Source of the DNA: an uncultured bacterium
Lineage (GTDB): Bacteria > Cyanobacteriota > Vampirovibrionia > Gastranaerophilales > Gastranaerophilaceae
Reading direction: 5' to 3'
DNA length: 16,198 nt
NCBI GenBank assembly: GCA_900551675.1
Contig: URXH01000042.1
Coordinates: 1-16,198, forward strand
Every line of letters begins with the position of its first letter. The stretch's first letter is position 1. The notes below the pieces were generated by a model that was not told where the DNA came from, ran no database searches, and saw only the letters and a list, made by a program, of their open reading frames with translations. The position numbers and the translations under genes are program-made. Positions 1-7,635 of the stretch are shown here, one piece after another.

Positions 1-24
1 TTTTTCCTGTTTTTTGTTATCCAT
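1..24 (-). CDS. Possible start of an unidentified gene leaving the window (partial)
   Basis: An ATG at 24-22 opens eight codons reading MDNKKQEK to the window edge. The weakly purine-rich stretch GAAGTG lies upstream on the minus strand. The gene would be divergent from the XRE regulator, a common arrangement for a regulator and its target. Eight codons are far too few to identify a family, and the frame could be chance. Confidence 0.3.
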
Positions 25-41
25 AATACACTTCACTTGCT

Positions 42-71
42 TTGACTAATAGTTATATTAATACATATAAT
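42..71 (+). promoter_or_regulatory. Sigma-70 promoter of the XRE gene
   Basis: TTGACT at 42-47 and TATAAT at 66-71 are separated by 18 bases, a near-consensus vegetative promoter. Transcription would begin near 78, leaving about 36 bases of leader before the ATG at 114. The TTG of the -35 box is also the first codon of the longest open frame, which is one reason not to use that codon as a start. Confidence 0.7.
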
Positions 72-113
72 AGTGTAATTAAAATTTACTGTCAAGTCAT
101 ATATTTTAACATT

Positions 114-335
114 ATGGATTTTGAGCAGTTTAAAAAACGAATTGGATTGAAAATAAAGTATTACAGAAATCTAAGAGATTTAACCCAAGAAAGTTTGTCT
201 GAAAAGATTTCTTGTACTGAAAATTATTTAAGCTTAATCGAAAACGGACATAAAAATATCAGTTTAAAGATGGTGCACAAAATATCTGAAGCTTTGAATA
301 TCAATGCTGCAAAACTTTTTGATGTCAATGATTAA
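114..335 (+). CDS. Small XRE/Cro-family helix-turn-helix regulator
   Basis: This is a 73-residue protein that is almost entirely one HTH_3 (XRE) DNA-binding domain. The helix-turn-helix covers about residues 22-48, with the family pattern LTQESLSEKI, then NYLSLIENGHKN, then MVHKISEALNI, ending in LFDVND. It probably binds an operator as a dimer and controls its own or neighbouring genes; the target is unknown. I start it at the ATG at 114 because the open frame's upstream TTG at 42 lies inside the -35 box. No clear Shine-Dalgarno sequence precedes 114. No toxin or phage gene is beside it on this side; the possible partner would be the minus-strand gene leaving the window at 24. Confidence 0.85.
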   Translation: MDFEQFKKRIGLKIKYYRNLRDLTQESLSEKISCTENYLSLIENGHKNISLKMVHKISEALNINAAKLFDVND

Positions 336-351
336 GTTTCAGTATCTGATT

Positions 352-419
352 GGATCACGAAACAAGTTCGGAATGACTAAAGCAGAAAATATAGATGTCA
401 TCCGAATTTATTTCCGCAT
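352..419. repeat. REP-like inverted pair of a dispersed intergenic repeat
   Basis: Positions 352-377, read on the minus strand, begin GTCATTCCGAACTTGTTTCG. Positions 397-419 on the plus strand begin GTCATCCGAATTTATTTCCG, a diverged copy in opposite orientation. The two arms can pair into an imperfect hairpin with a 19-base loop. A third, better preserved copy sits at 7816-7843. This pair lies between the convergent ends of the XRE gene and pcrA, the usual place for REP/BIME-type elements, and may limit read-through. Confidence 0.55.
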
Positions 420-452
420 TTTGAATAAACATTATCCTTTCATGCCAAAAGA

Positions 453-2987
453 CTAAAACTTTTTGAGCTTAGCATACGCTGCATCCATAGCTTTTACGCC
501 CTGACGGCCGAAGTCAATCGTATACATCATGCTGTCGCCGATTTGCGTAACTTCTTTTATATGCCCGATACCAAGTTTGTCATGGAAAACTCTTTCGCCT
601 TCATTGAAAACGTATTCAATCGGGGTTGTTGTCTCCATTTTTTTCTGGCGTTCTGCTTCTGCCTGCTGCTGGATAAGTTCTTTTTGCTTCTTTTCTTCAA
701 GCATGCGTTTTATTGCATTATCTTTAAAGAACTCTTTTACTTTCTGTTCATCCCGTTCTTTATTTTCTTTTGATTTTACAAGGATTGTACGGGATGGAGT
801 TCTTTGAGGTTGTTTAATATAATTCGAATTTTGTTTTTGCCTGTCTGATTGCGAATTTCCTGTTGCAAGCCCGCGAGTCGGGGCTACAAAACCTTTACCA
901 AAACCCGTTGACGGCTTAATATATCCGTAACTGTCAGCTTGGGCTGCAGAATAAGAAAAGTCCGACTTGCCTGTACGAGCTTTTGATACTGCATTTTGGA
1001 AGGTTGAAGTACCGCTTGTTGAACCTTCAAATCCGATAGAATTAAGCAGTTGACGCGGAATTTCTTCAATAAATCTTGAAGGATTGTAATACTTGTATTC
1101 ACCCCACATCTGGCGGCGTTTAGCTGATGTAAGGTATAATTTTTCTTCCGCACGTGTAACGCCTACATACATCAAACGACGTTCTTCTTCCATTTCGGAA
1201 GGCACATTAAAGGTTCTTTGGTGAGGGAAAACTCCTTCATCACAGCCTGCAAGAAATACTACGGGAAATTCAAGACCTTTTGCGGAGTGCAGTGTCATCA
1301 AAGTTACGTTGTTTGATATATCGTCCATTCCGTCAAGGTCAGAAACTAGAGCAACCTGCTGTAAAAATTCTCCGAGCGCGTTTTCAGCATCTTCGGGGAC
1401 AAATTCGCCCGCAACGTTTACAAGTTCCTGTAAGTTTTCAATATCTGCTTCGCTTTCCGGAGTATTCTGCGCCTGTAATTCTGCCAGATAACCTGTTTTT
1501 TCTATGACAAGGGTTACAAATTCCTGCAGGGTGTATGAATTTACAGCATCCTTAAATTTCAAAATAAGCTGTGAAAAATCACGCAGTTTTGCTCTTGTTC
1601 TCGGCGGGATTTCGATAGCTTCTTCAATTCTCTGACAGGCTTGAAAAAGGCTTATATCTTCTTTATCGGCAAAATCAGACAAGTTTTTAATTGTAGTGTC
1701 GCCGATTGAACGTTTCGGAACATTCACTATTCTTCTGAAACTCTGTGAATCGTCAGGATTATAGATTAATTTCAGATAAGCAATTATATCTTTAATTTCC
1801 TTACGGTCATAGAATTTCAGACCGCCGTAAATCCTGTATGGGATTCCTGCAGCCATACAGGCTTCTTCAAGCGCACGGGATTGTGAATTTGTACGGTAAA
1901 GTATTGCATAGCGGTTGTAGTCTCCGCCCGAATCCTGTTTTATGCGGCTTGCGATAAAGTTCGCTTCATCAGCTTCGTCCTGCGCCTCAAAGTAATCTAT
2001 AAGCTCGCCTTCGCCTTTATTTGAATAAAGAACTTTATCAACACGTTCTGTATTGTTTTCAATAATTGCGTTTGCAACATTCAAAATATTGGCGGTCGAA
2101 CGGTAATTCTGCTCAAGTTTGATTAGTTTAGTCTTTTTAAAGTCTTTCTGGAAATTCAAAATAATAGTGTAATCAGCGCCTCGCCAGCTGTAAATGGATT
2201 GGTCAACATCGCCTACAACGCAAAGCGAACGCTCGTCGGGAATTTCAGCTTCGTTATTGGTGTATAGCATATTGATAAGCTTGTATTGAGCCATGTTGGT
2301 ATCTTGAAACTCGTCTACCAGAATATGCTGAAATCTGTCATAATACAATTGACGAACTTCTTTGCACTGCTCAAGAAGTTTTACGGTAAGCATGAGCATA
2401 TCGTCAAAATCTATTGCATTATTGTTATTTAATGTATTTTCGTATTCTTCATAAATCGCGGCAATTTTTTGGGATTTGAAATCTCTTGCAAATGTTGCAA
2501 ATGTATATGCATCCTGCATTTTGTTTTTTGCATTTGAGATAACTGTTTTTACAAGTTTCGGCGCATAAACTTTATCATCAAGATTTAATTTTTTTACTGC
2601 CTGCTTGATTACCGCATTGCTGTCTGTTTCATCATAGATAGAAAAATTTTTGTCTAATCTTTTTCCTGATTGAAAGCTGTAATTTTCAATATTCTCTCTT
2701 AAAATTCTACCGCAGATACCGTGGAAAGTGCCGACCCACATATATTTTACGACATTTTCGCCTAATATATTTCCGAGACGTTCTTTCATTTCTTTAGCTG
2801 CTTTATTGGTAAATGTTACAGCTAAGATATTACGCGGTCTGACACCGTTTTGTATAAGATAAGCTATTCTTGAGGTGAGTAATTTAGTTTTTCCGCTCCC
2901 TGCACCTGCCAGTACAAGCAACGGCCCCTGAACGGTTTGAACAGCCTCTCTCTGCTCTTTGTTAAGATTATCAAGTATATTTTCCAT
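453..2987 (-). CDS. pcrA: ATP-dependent 3'-5' DNA helicase PcrA/UvrD (superfamily 1)
   Basis: This 844-residue helicase unwinds DNA in nucleotide-excision and mismatch repair, clears RecA filaments and associates with RNA polymerase (family knowledge). All SF1A motifs are visible: Q motif LNKEQREAV near residue 8, Walker A AGAGSGKT at 27-34, motif Ia VTFTNKAAKEM, Ib GTFHG, Walker B VDEFQDTN near 224-231, motif III VVGDVDQSIYSWRG near 257-270, NYRS near 294, motif V TLHSAKGLEF and motif VI MYVGVTRAEE. A Gln/Lys-rich linker follows. The last ~50 residues (GERVFHDKLGIGHI onward) match the Tudor-like C-terminal domain of PcrA. I start at 2987 rather than 3029 because AGGG precedes that ATG closely and the extra 14 residues would overlap the divergent promoter. 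It is transcribed away from the DprA-like gene. Confidence 0.97.
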   Translation of the reverse strand: MENILDNLNKEQREAVQTVQGPLLVLAGAGSGKTKLLTSRIAYLIQNGVRPRNILAVTFTNKAAKEMKERLGNILGENVVKYMWVGTFHGICGRILRENIENYSFQSGKRLDKNFSIYDETDSNAVIKQAVKKLNLDDKVYAPKLVKTVISNAKNKMQDAYTFATFARDFKSQKIAAIYEEYENTLNNNNAIDFDDMLMLTVKLLEQCKEVRQLYYDRFQHILVDEFQDTNMAQYKLINMLYTNNEAEIPDERSLCVVGDVDQSIYSWRGADYTIILNFQKDFKKTKLIKLEQNYRSTANILNVANAIIENNTERVDKVLYSNKGEGELIDYFEAQDEADEANFIASRIKQDSGGDYNRYAILYRTNSQSRALEEACMAAGIPYRIYGGLKFYDRKEIKDIIAYLKLIYNPDDSQSFRRIVNVPKRSIGDTTIKNLSDFADKEDISLFQACQRIEEAIEIPPRTRAKLRDFSQLILKFKDAVNSYTLQEFVTLVIEKTGYLAELQAQNTPESEADIENLQELVNVAGEFVPEDAENALGEFLQQVALVSDLDGMDDISNNVTLMTLHSAKGLEFPVVFLAGCDEGVFPHQRTFNVPSEMEEERRLMYVGVTRAEEKLYLTSAKRRQMWGEYKYYNPSRFIEEIPRQLLNSIGFEGSTSGTSTFQNAVSKARTGKSDFSYSAAQADSYGYIKPSTGFGKGFVAPTRGLATGNSQSDRQKQNSNYIKQPQRTPSRTILVKSKENKERDEQKVKEFFKDNAIKRMLEEKKQKELIQQQAEAERQKKMETTTPIEYVFNEGERVFHDKLGIGHIKEVTQIGDSMMYTIDFGRQGVKAMDAAYAKLKKF

Positions 2988-2994
2988 ATCCCTA

Positions 2995-3023
2995 TTCCCA
3001 AAATCAAATTTTTGTGATATAAT
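2995..3023 (+). promoter_or_regulatory. Extended -10 promoter of the DprA-like gene
   Basis: TGaTATAAT at 3015-3023 is a perfect extended -10. A weak -35 (TTCCCA, 2995-3000) lies 17 bases upstream of the -10 hexamer. The predicted start near 3030 leaves a leader of about 40 bases before the ATG at 3070. Confidence 0.6.
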
Positions 3024-3069
3024 CAGCATAAACTAAAAACGTAAAGATTGCAATCAGAAAGTAGGAAAA

Positions 3070-3672
3070 ATGGTGAAAACTGACGATATTAAAGTATTTA
3101 TGGGATCTGAAGACGAAAATAAAGAAAAACAAAATTCAATTGTGGTGCCGATAGATGATGATATGGACACCGTGGCGTCAGATTCACCTGATACCGTTGA
3201 TGAACTTGCAATGGAACTTGCTACAATTCAGCAGTCAGCAAAAAGAATTGCGATAATCGGAAGCCGTAATCTTCCGATTACACACCAGCAGATGATTGAA
3301 ACTTTAACAACCGCACTTGTAATGCAGGGAAATACAATTATTACATCAGGCGGTTCATCAGGTACAAACGCTGCGGCAATCAGAGGTGCAATGAAAGCTA
3401 ACCCTGACAAATTGAAAGTTATTTTACCGCAGACAATAGGACAGCAGCCTTCTGATGTTCAAAATCAGCTTATCGGTGTTCCGAACATTGTAGAACACCC
3501 TGACCGCGCTATGATGACACTTGCTGATGCATCAAGAGTTTGCAACAGAGAAATTATTGATGATTGTAATCAGCTGATATGCTTTTTATCCCATACAAGT
3601 AAAACTTTGCATAATGCCGTTCAGTACGCTGAAGAAGGACACAAAGTTATTACTGTATTCTATTTGGATTAA
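3070..3672 (+). CDS. DprA/Smf-like Rossmann-fold protein (cyanobacterial 'DNA recombination-mediator protein A' type)
   Basis: This 200-residue protein has an acidic, probably disordered N-terminus (about residues 1-50) and one Rossmann-like domain of the DprA/LOG (SLOG) type. The nucleotide or ssDNA-binding signatures are RIAIIGSRN at 59-67 and ITSGGSSGTNAAAIRGAM at 91-108, followed by VILPQT near 117-122 and a closing strand KVITVFYLD. True DprA loads RecA on incoming single-stranded DNA; this shorter form lacks the N-terminal SAM-like and C-terminal winged-helix domains of classical DprA, so its role may differ. AGTAGGA sits just before the ATG. The gene is divergent from pcrA, which makes a DNA-metabolism role plausible, but that is inference. 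Confidence 0.65.
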   Translation: MVKTDDIKVFMGSEDENKEKQNSIVVPIDDDMDTVASDSPDTVDELAMELATIQQSAKRIAIIGSRNLPITHQQMIETLTTALVMQGNTIITSGGSSGTNAAAIRGAMKANPDKLKVILPQTIGQQPSDVQNQLIGVPNIVEHPDRAMMTLADASRVCNREIIDDCNQLICFLSHTSKTLHNAVQYAEEGHKVITVFYLD

Positions 3673-3695
3673 TAAAAAGGATATTTTATATATAA

Positions 3696-3938
3696 ATGTC
3701 ATTAAGCAAAATGGTTATTGCGAATATATTAAACAATCAGAGTATAAAAAATTTATATTTTGAAACGGGTTGGTCTATAGAGGCTTTGAGGCAACTGGAG
3801 TTTGCTTGTAACGATTTTAATGAAGCAAAAGAAGTTTATAAATACAGACAGTTGGAGGTTCCGTCTGATTTGTTAACAAAAAAATTTTTTTCCGATACCC
3901 AAAATCGGATTTTATTTCTCAATACTTTTGTGTATTAA
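3696..3938 (+). CDS. Small protein of unknown function downstream of the DprA-like gene
   Basis: This 80-residue protein starts 23 bases after the DprA-like stop and is probably cotranscribed with it. I do not recognise a family. The sequence is soluble and mixed in charge, with no signal peptide or membrane helix; helices are likely around GWSIEALRQLEFACNDFNEAKEVYKY (written here only to locate residues 25-50). AAGGA at 3677-3681 lies 14 bases before the ATG, longer than ideal, and an in-frame stop directly precedes the ATG, so no earlier start exists. It could be a lineage-specific partner of the DprA-like protein. Confidence 0.6.
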   Translation: MSLSKMVIANILNNQSIKNLYFETGWSIEALRQLEFACNDFNEAKEVYKYRQLEVPSDLLTKKFFSDTQNRILFLNTFVY

Positions 3939-4007
3939 AAGATGATATATTCGGAAAACAGCTTGTATACTTTAAAATTTCTTACATTTAAAAGAGATTT
4001 GTATTTG

Positions 4008-4016
4008 TGTTAAAAT
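4008..4016 (+). promoter_or_regulatory. Extended -10 promoter of the HEAT-repeat gene
   Basis: TGtTAAAAT at 4008-4016 fits an extended -10. No good -35 is present at the right spacing. The predicted start near 4023 gives a leader of about 25 bases. Confidence 0.45.
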
Positions 4017-4047
4017 ATATATTATCATCAAGTTATGAAAGATTCCT

Positions 4048-5217
4048 ATGAATGAAAAATTAAAAAAACTTACCGGCAAGAATAAAAATGATTATGAAGC
4101 AATAGCAAAAGATTTAGTCAACAAGCCCGATATTGAACTTTTTAAAGAGCTTGTTGATAATGATGAATTTTTATTTGACTTTGTAAAAAATAACGTTGCA
4201 GATAGAATTGCAGGACAGGTTAATGAGACAAATTATTTGAACCTTATACAGTTTTTGAAATATTATTCGCCTTCTTATGAAGATATCATTGTTTCCACTT
4301 TTATAAAATATGCAGATGAAGATTTGACGGATATTCTTCTTGACAAATTTGAAAACGGAACAACAGAAGAAAAAATTTATGCAGCAAAATATTTTGCAAA
4401 AATTCAGGATCCTCTTGCACATGAATTTTTGAAAATGAATGCGTATTCCGAAAATGAATATCTGGCGCAAAACTGTGCTTCGGCGCTTGCTCAATGGAAT
4501 GATAGAGAAGTATATAACATTGCCGTTACAAAATTACACAGCGGAGACGATTTTGAAAGCCTTGCCGCAGTAAAATTTCTTGCTGCATACGGAGACAAAT
4601 CTGCTGTGCCGGCTATAATAGATACAATGAAACATTCTGCTATGCCTGAAAATATTGCAGGAGAAATTCCGTATCTGGAAAATCTTTTTGATTTGATAGA
4701 TAAATCTTATGAGGATGCTTTACTTGTATTAAACAATATTATAAACGGCTTAGGCGAAATTTTGCCTTTATCAATTGTGTTTGATTTTGAACTTTTTGAA
4801 GTTTTTGAAAAACTTATTAATAATTATGATGACAGCAAATGTGCTGTTACTATTTTGAACGCTAAAGAAAAATTTGATACCCTGACTGAAAATGAGGAGT
4901 ATCTTTATGATGAAGATAAAGATACGAAAAATGAAATTTCAGACATAAAAAAATTGTTGAAAAGTGTTAATAAGAAAAATCTTGAAAAATATGTTAATGA
5001 TGAATTAAAAGAAAACAGTCCTCTTGTGTTTATTGCACTTGATTTTGCAACAGATGTATTTGCGATCAGAGAACTTTTAAAGTCCAATAATCAGACTTTG
5101 ATTTTAAAGACAGCAGAAGTTTTGAAGAATTTAGGCAGCTTTGATGAAACAGCAAGAACTGTTGCATTACTAAAAGTTACGGATATTAACATAAAAGCAA
5201 TAATAAGAGCCTTGTAA
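4048..5217 (+). CDS. HEAT-repeat-like helical scaffold protein
   Basis: This 389-residue, acidic, all-helical protein lacks a signal peptide and membrane segments. From about residue 70 to 200 it shows repeating helix pairs typical of HEAT/PBS-lyase-type repeats: ADEDLTDILLDKF, then EEKIYAAKYFAKIQDPLAHEF, then YLAQNCASALAQWND, then FESLAAVKFLAAYGDKSAVPAIIDTM. A similar pair recurs near the C-terminus (residues ~335-389). A charged stretch around residue 290 separates the two. Such repeats serve as protein-binding scaffolds; no catalytic motif is visible, so the partner is unknown. The ATG lacks a strong ribosome-binding site. It converges on the GNAT-like gene with only five bases between the stops, and no terminator fits in that gap. 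Confidence 0.7.
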   Translation: MNEKLKKLTGKNKNDYEAIAKDLVNKPDIELFKELVDNDEFLFDFVKNNVADRIAGQVNETNYLNLIQFLKYYSPSYEDIIVSTFIKYADEDLTDILLDKFENGTTEEKIYAAKYFAKIQDPLAHEFLKMNAYSENEYLAQNCASALAQWNDREVYNIAVTKLHSGDDFESLAAVKFLAAYGDKSAVPAIIDTMKHSAMPENIAGEIPYLENLFDLIDKSYEDALLVLNNIINGLGEILPLSIVFDFELFEVFEKLINNYDDSKCAVTILNAKEKFDTLTENEEYLYDEDKDTKNEISDIKKLLKSVNKKNLEKYVNDELKENSPLVFIALDFATDVFAIRELLKSNNQTLILKTAEVLKNLGSFDETARTVALLKVTDINIKAIIRAL

Positions 5218-5222
5218 TTTTA

Positions 5223-5948
5223 CTATATTTCATAATCTATGCCGTGTTTGGCAAAAAGACTGTTAAAATAGTCTTTATTTTCAAGAATATTTTTTTGTTC
5301 CAGAGTCATATCCATAACCCAGTTAAATTTGTGGTTATTTATATTTTTTTCTTTTAGCGAACGGTTTATGTATTGTGTGAAGAGTTTATTTGCTTCAACG
5401 CTGAAATTCCTTTGTTTCGCTGCTGATGGTTGAGAAGAAATTTTATCTGCCAGTGCTTTCGCTTTTAATGCAATGTCTTTAAAAGCGGGCGCAGTATCTT
5501 TTGCTACGGTATCAAGCAGTTTATTTCTGTCCTGAAAAGAGGTTACAGAAGGTTTGAATTTATATTTTGCATGAAAATAAATTGCGGTGTCTTTTGATTT
5601 TATTGAGAAAGTTTTGATGTTGTTTTCAAGCATCTGGATAATACTTGCAAGACGCAGAATTTCTCCAAAAAAATAGTTTTTCCGCCTGTATTCAGGAATT
5701 ACATTTATAAGCAGACCTGTCATATAATCCGTATTCTCAAAATGTGTATACTGTTCAAATCCTAGTAATTTCCCGAATTTATTCTTAAGCTCTATAATAA
5801 ATCTATAGCCGTTTCCGTATGAATCCTCTTTAACATTAACATTTAATTCTCCGGCTTTATTGTGCGGAACAATTAAAGAACATAATTTTCTTGTTTCATC
5901 CGGTCTATAAAGTTTTATTGATGGTTTCACGGTATTAACTTTTATCAT
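5223..5948 (-). CDS. GNAT-like N-acetyltransferase domain protein
   Basis: This 241-residue cytoplasmic protein has a weak GNAT fold signature. GLLINVIPEYRRKNYFFGEI (about residues 78-97) resembles the acetyl-CoA-binding motif A, in which a beta strand is followed by a basic pyrophosphate loop. IKSKDTAIYFHAKYKFKP (about 116-133) matches the closing 'A..FY.k.GFk' strand-helix motif. The C-terminal ~100 residues are lysine-rich, helical and unassigned. Substrate is unknown. The longest open frame starts at 6065, inside dapF on the other strand, so it is rejected. ATGs at 5993 and 5948 are both possible, and neither has a clear ribosome-binding site. I prefer 5948 because the residues before it look like a chance hydrophobic run across the divergent promoter region. 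Confidence 0.55.
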   Translation of the reverse strand: MIKVNTVKPSIKLYRPDETRKLCSLIVPHNKAGELNVNVKEDSYGNGYRFIIELKNKFGKLLGFEQYTHFENTDYMTGLLINVIPEYRRKNYFFGEILRLASIIQMLENNIKTFSIKSKDTAIYFHAKYKFKPSVTSFQDRNKLLDTVAKDTAPAFKDIALKAKALADKISSQPSAAKQRNFSVEANKLFTQYINRSLKEKNINNHKFNWVMDMTLEQKNILENKDYFNSLFAKHGIDYEI

Positions 5949-6007
5949 AAAAAATATAATACTCAAAAACAAAAATTTTTGCGCTGATTTCATAACTTGA
6001 TTTGTTA

Positions 6008-6016
6008 TGTTATAAT
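6008..6016 (+). promoter_or_regulatory. Extended -10 promoter of dapF
   Basis: TGtTATAAT at 6008-6016 is a perfect extended -10; the -35 region (TTTCAT at 5988-5993) is weak. Transcription would start near 6023, 20 bases before the dapF ATG. AAAGGA at 6028-6033 is its ribosome-binding site. Confidence 0.65.
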
Positions 6017-6042
6017 TTGGATATCTGAAAGGATAATGATTA

Positions 6043-6876
6043 ATGAAAACAATAAAAATAACCAAAATGCAGGGCTGCGGAAACGATTTTGTAATTGTTG
6101 ATTATCCCGAATTTGAAAAAACAGGCATGAAAATGGATGAACTTGCCGTAAAATTATGCGACAGACATTATGGTGTCGGAGCAGACGGAATGATTATACC
6201 TGAAACAGATGCTAAAGATACCGATTTAGGCTGGTACTTTTATAACTCTGACGGTTCAACAGCTCAAATGTGCGGAAACGGAATGAGATGTTTTGCAAAA
6301 TATGCCTATGATAACAAATTTGTTAAGAAAAAAGCATTCAGCGTGCAAACGCTTGCAGGTGTTATAAAACCCGAACTTTTAGAGAACGGACTTATAAAAG
6401 TAAATATGGGAAAACCGATTTTGGAAGACAAAAAAATTCCATTCTGGGGTGAAAGAACTATAACAGCTCTCGATAGAGAATTTGATATAACCCCTGTATC
6501 TATGGGAAATCCTCACTGTGTTATTATTACAGATGAAGATCCTATGGAATTGGCAGAAAAATACGGATCTGTTATTGAAAAACACGAGTATTTCCCGGAA
6601 AAAACAAATACGGAATTTGTAAAAGTAAAATCCCGTATGGAAATTGATATGCGCGTTTATGAACGCGGATGCGGAATTACTTTAGCCTGCGGAACAGGTG
6701 CCTGCGCAAGCGTTGTTGCATGTGTTTTAAATAACTTAACAGAAAATAAGGTTAAAGTTAATCTTCTCGGCGGGCCTGTATTTGTTGAATGGCAAGGCTC
6801 AAAGGATAATACGCAGGAAAATATTTACTTAATAGGCTCGGCAAATTACAGCTTTTTTGCAGAGTATATATTGTAA
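6043..6876 (+). CDS. dapF: Diaminopimelate epimerase
   Basis: DapF converts LL- to meso-diaminopimelate in the cytoplasm, supplying lysine and the peptidoglycan cross-linking residue. The protein is 277 residues, the usual family length. The two catalytic cysteines of this cofactor-independent racemase are both present: C77 in AQMCGNGMRC and C216 in LACGTGAC. Other family blocks are KMQGCGNDFV at the N-terminus, YGVGADG, MGNPHCV and NTEFV. A good AAAGGA site lies 9 bases upstream of the ATG. rpsF follows after 56 bases and has its own likely promoter, so dapF may be only partly cotranscribed with the ribosomal genes. Other lysine genes are not in the window. Confidence 0.98.
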   Translation: MKTIKITKMQGCGNDFVIVDYPEFEKTGMKMDELAVKLCDRHYGVGADGMIIPETDAKDTDLGWYFYNSDGSTAQMCGNGMRCFAKYAYDNKFVKKKAFSVQTLAGVIKPELLENGLIKVNMGKPILEDKKIPFWGERTITALDREFDITPVSMGNPHCVIITDEDPMELAEKYGSVIEKHEYFPEKTNTEFVKVKSRMEIDMRVYERGCGITLACGTGACASVVACVLNNLTENKVKVNLLGGPVFVEWQGSKDNTQENIYLIGSANYSFFAEYIL

Positions 6877-6900
6877 AATAAGCTGTTTCCATGATATTAT
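6871..6900 (+). promoter_or_regulatory. Likely promoter of rpsF-ssb
   Basis: TTGTAA at 6871-6876 overlaps the dapF stop, and the extended -10 TGaTATTAT lies at 6892-6900, an 18-base spacer. The predicted start is near 6907, with a leader of about 26 bases carrying GGAG. Confidence 0.5.
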
Positions 6901-6932
6901 TATTCCATACACTAGAATAGGAGAAATTTAAT

Positions 6933-7229
6933 ATGAAAAATTACGAATTACTAACTGTATTTAAACCGAGTTTGGATGCAGAAGAAGTAGATAAAGCGCT
7001 TGAAGCTCTCGGAAAAACTGTTTCCGATTTAGGCGGAAAAGTTGTTTCTACTGACAAAACAGGCAGAAAAAAATTGGCTTACGATATTCAAAATTTCAGA
7101 GACGGATTTTTTGTAACTTCTGTTGTAAGCCTTCCGGAAGATAAGACTGCAGAATTCAGACGCCAGCTTAGATTAAGCGACAGCATTTTAAGAACAATGT
7201 TTTTAGAAGCTTCAAAAGCAGGAGTATAA
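6933..7229 (+). CDS. rpsF: Small-subunit ribosomal protein bS6
   Basis: This is the 98-residue protein bS6, which pairs with bS18 on the platform of the 30S subunit. Recognisable blocks are NYELLTVFKPSLDAEEV at the start, GRKKLAYDIQNFRDGFFV in the middle and LRLSDSILRTMF near the end. It lacks the acidic C-terminal tail of the enterobacterial protein. GGAG lies about ten bases before the ATG. ssb begins four bases after the stop, the usual rpsF-ssb pairing. Confidence 0.97.
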   Translation: MKNYELLTVFKPSLDAEEVDKALEALGKTVSDLGGKVVSTDKTGRKKLAYDIQNFRDGFFVTSVVSLPEDKTAEFRRQLRLSDSILRTMFLEASKAGV

Positions 7230-7233
7230 AAAT

Positions 7234-7635
7234 ATGAGCCTTGCAAAATCAGTAGTTACAGGAACAGTATACAGAGCACCGGAAAAACGTTTTACACAGA
7301 ATAACGTTGCGGTATCTGCTTTTGTTCTTAATATCGGTGAAAGAGAAGAAACTCTTATCAGAGTTCTTTCCAAAAGAACTGCTCTTGATGAAATAGTTTC
7401 ATCTCTGGCTAAAGGCGAGCGGGTTCTTGTAGAGGGAAGACTTCAGACAGCAGCCGTAAAATCAGATGACGGTACTGAAAGAAGAATTTACGAGATTGAT
7501 GCTAACACAATTGAAAAATTGGGTGAAGGTTCATCTGCTCCCGCAAATCAAAAGTTTGGAACGGAAGAAATCGTTAAATTTGAATCGGATGACCTGTCAA
7601 ACGAATTGATTAACGAGGACGAAATTCCTTTTTAG
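7234..7635 (+). CDS. ssb: Single-stranded DNA-binding protein
   Basis: This 133-residue SSB coats single-stranded DNA in replication and repair. Residues 1 to about 105 form the OB fold (VVTGTVYRAPEKRFTQNNVAVSAF written only to place residues 7-30; then RVLVEGRLQTAAV). A short linker leads to the acidic tip DEIPF at 129-133, the peptide that recruits repair and replication partners. The linker is short compared with most SSBs, and strand beta-3 (ETLIRVLSKRTALDEI) lacks the usual 'W.n...f' aromatic pattern, which suggests a diverged DNA-contact surface. Its GGAG ribosome-binding site lies in the end of rpsF, so the two genes are likely coupled. Confidence 0.93.
   Translation: MSLAKSVVTGTVYRAPEKRFTQNNVAVSAFVLNIGEREETLIRVLSKRTALDEIVSSLAKGERVLVEGRLQTAAVKSDDGTERRIYEIDANTIEKLGEGSSAPANQKFGTEEIVKFESDDLSNELINEDEIPF

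Noticed and set aside
42..113. TTG-start extension of the XRE gene by 24 codons
   Set aside because: The TTG is the -35 box and the TATAAT lies within the extension, so the transcript would begin after that start.
529..1507. Several open frames on the plus strand and one on the minus strand (884-1153) within pcrA
   Set aside because: They lie inside a gene with all helicase motifs and have no starts with ribosome-binding sites or recognisable products.
4035..4055. Six-codon frame (MKDSYE) overlapping the start of the HEAT-repeat gene
   Set aside because: It has no ribosome-binding site and nothing distinguishes it from chance in AT-rich sequence.
5949..6065. N-terminal extension of the GNAT-like protein to 280 residues
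   Set aside because: It would run into the dapF coding region and across the dapF promoter on the other strand.
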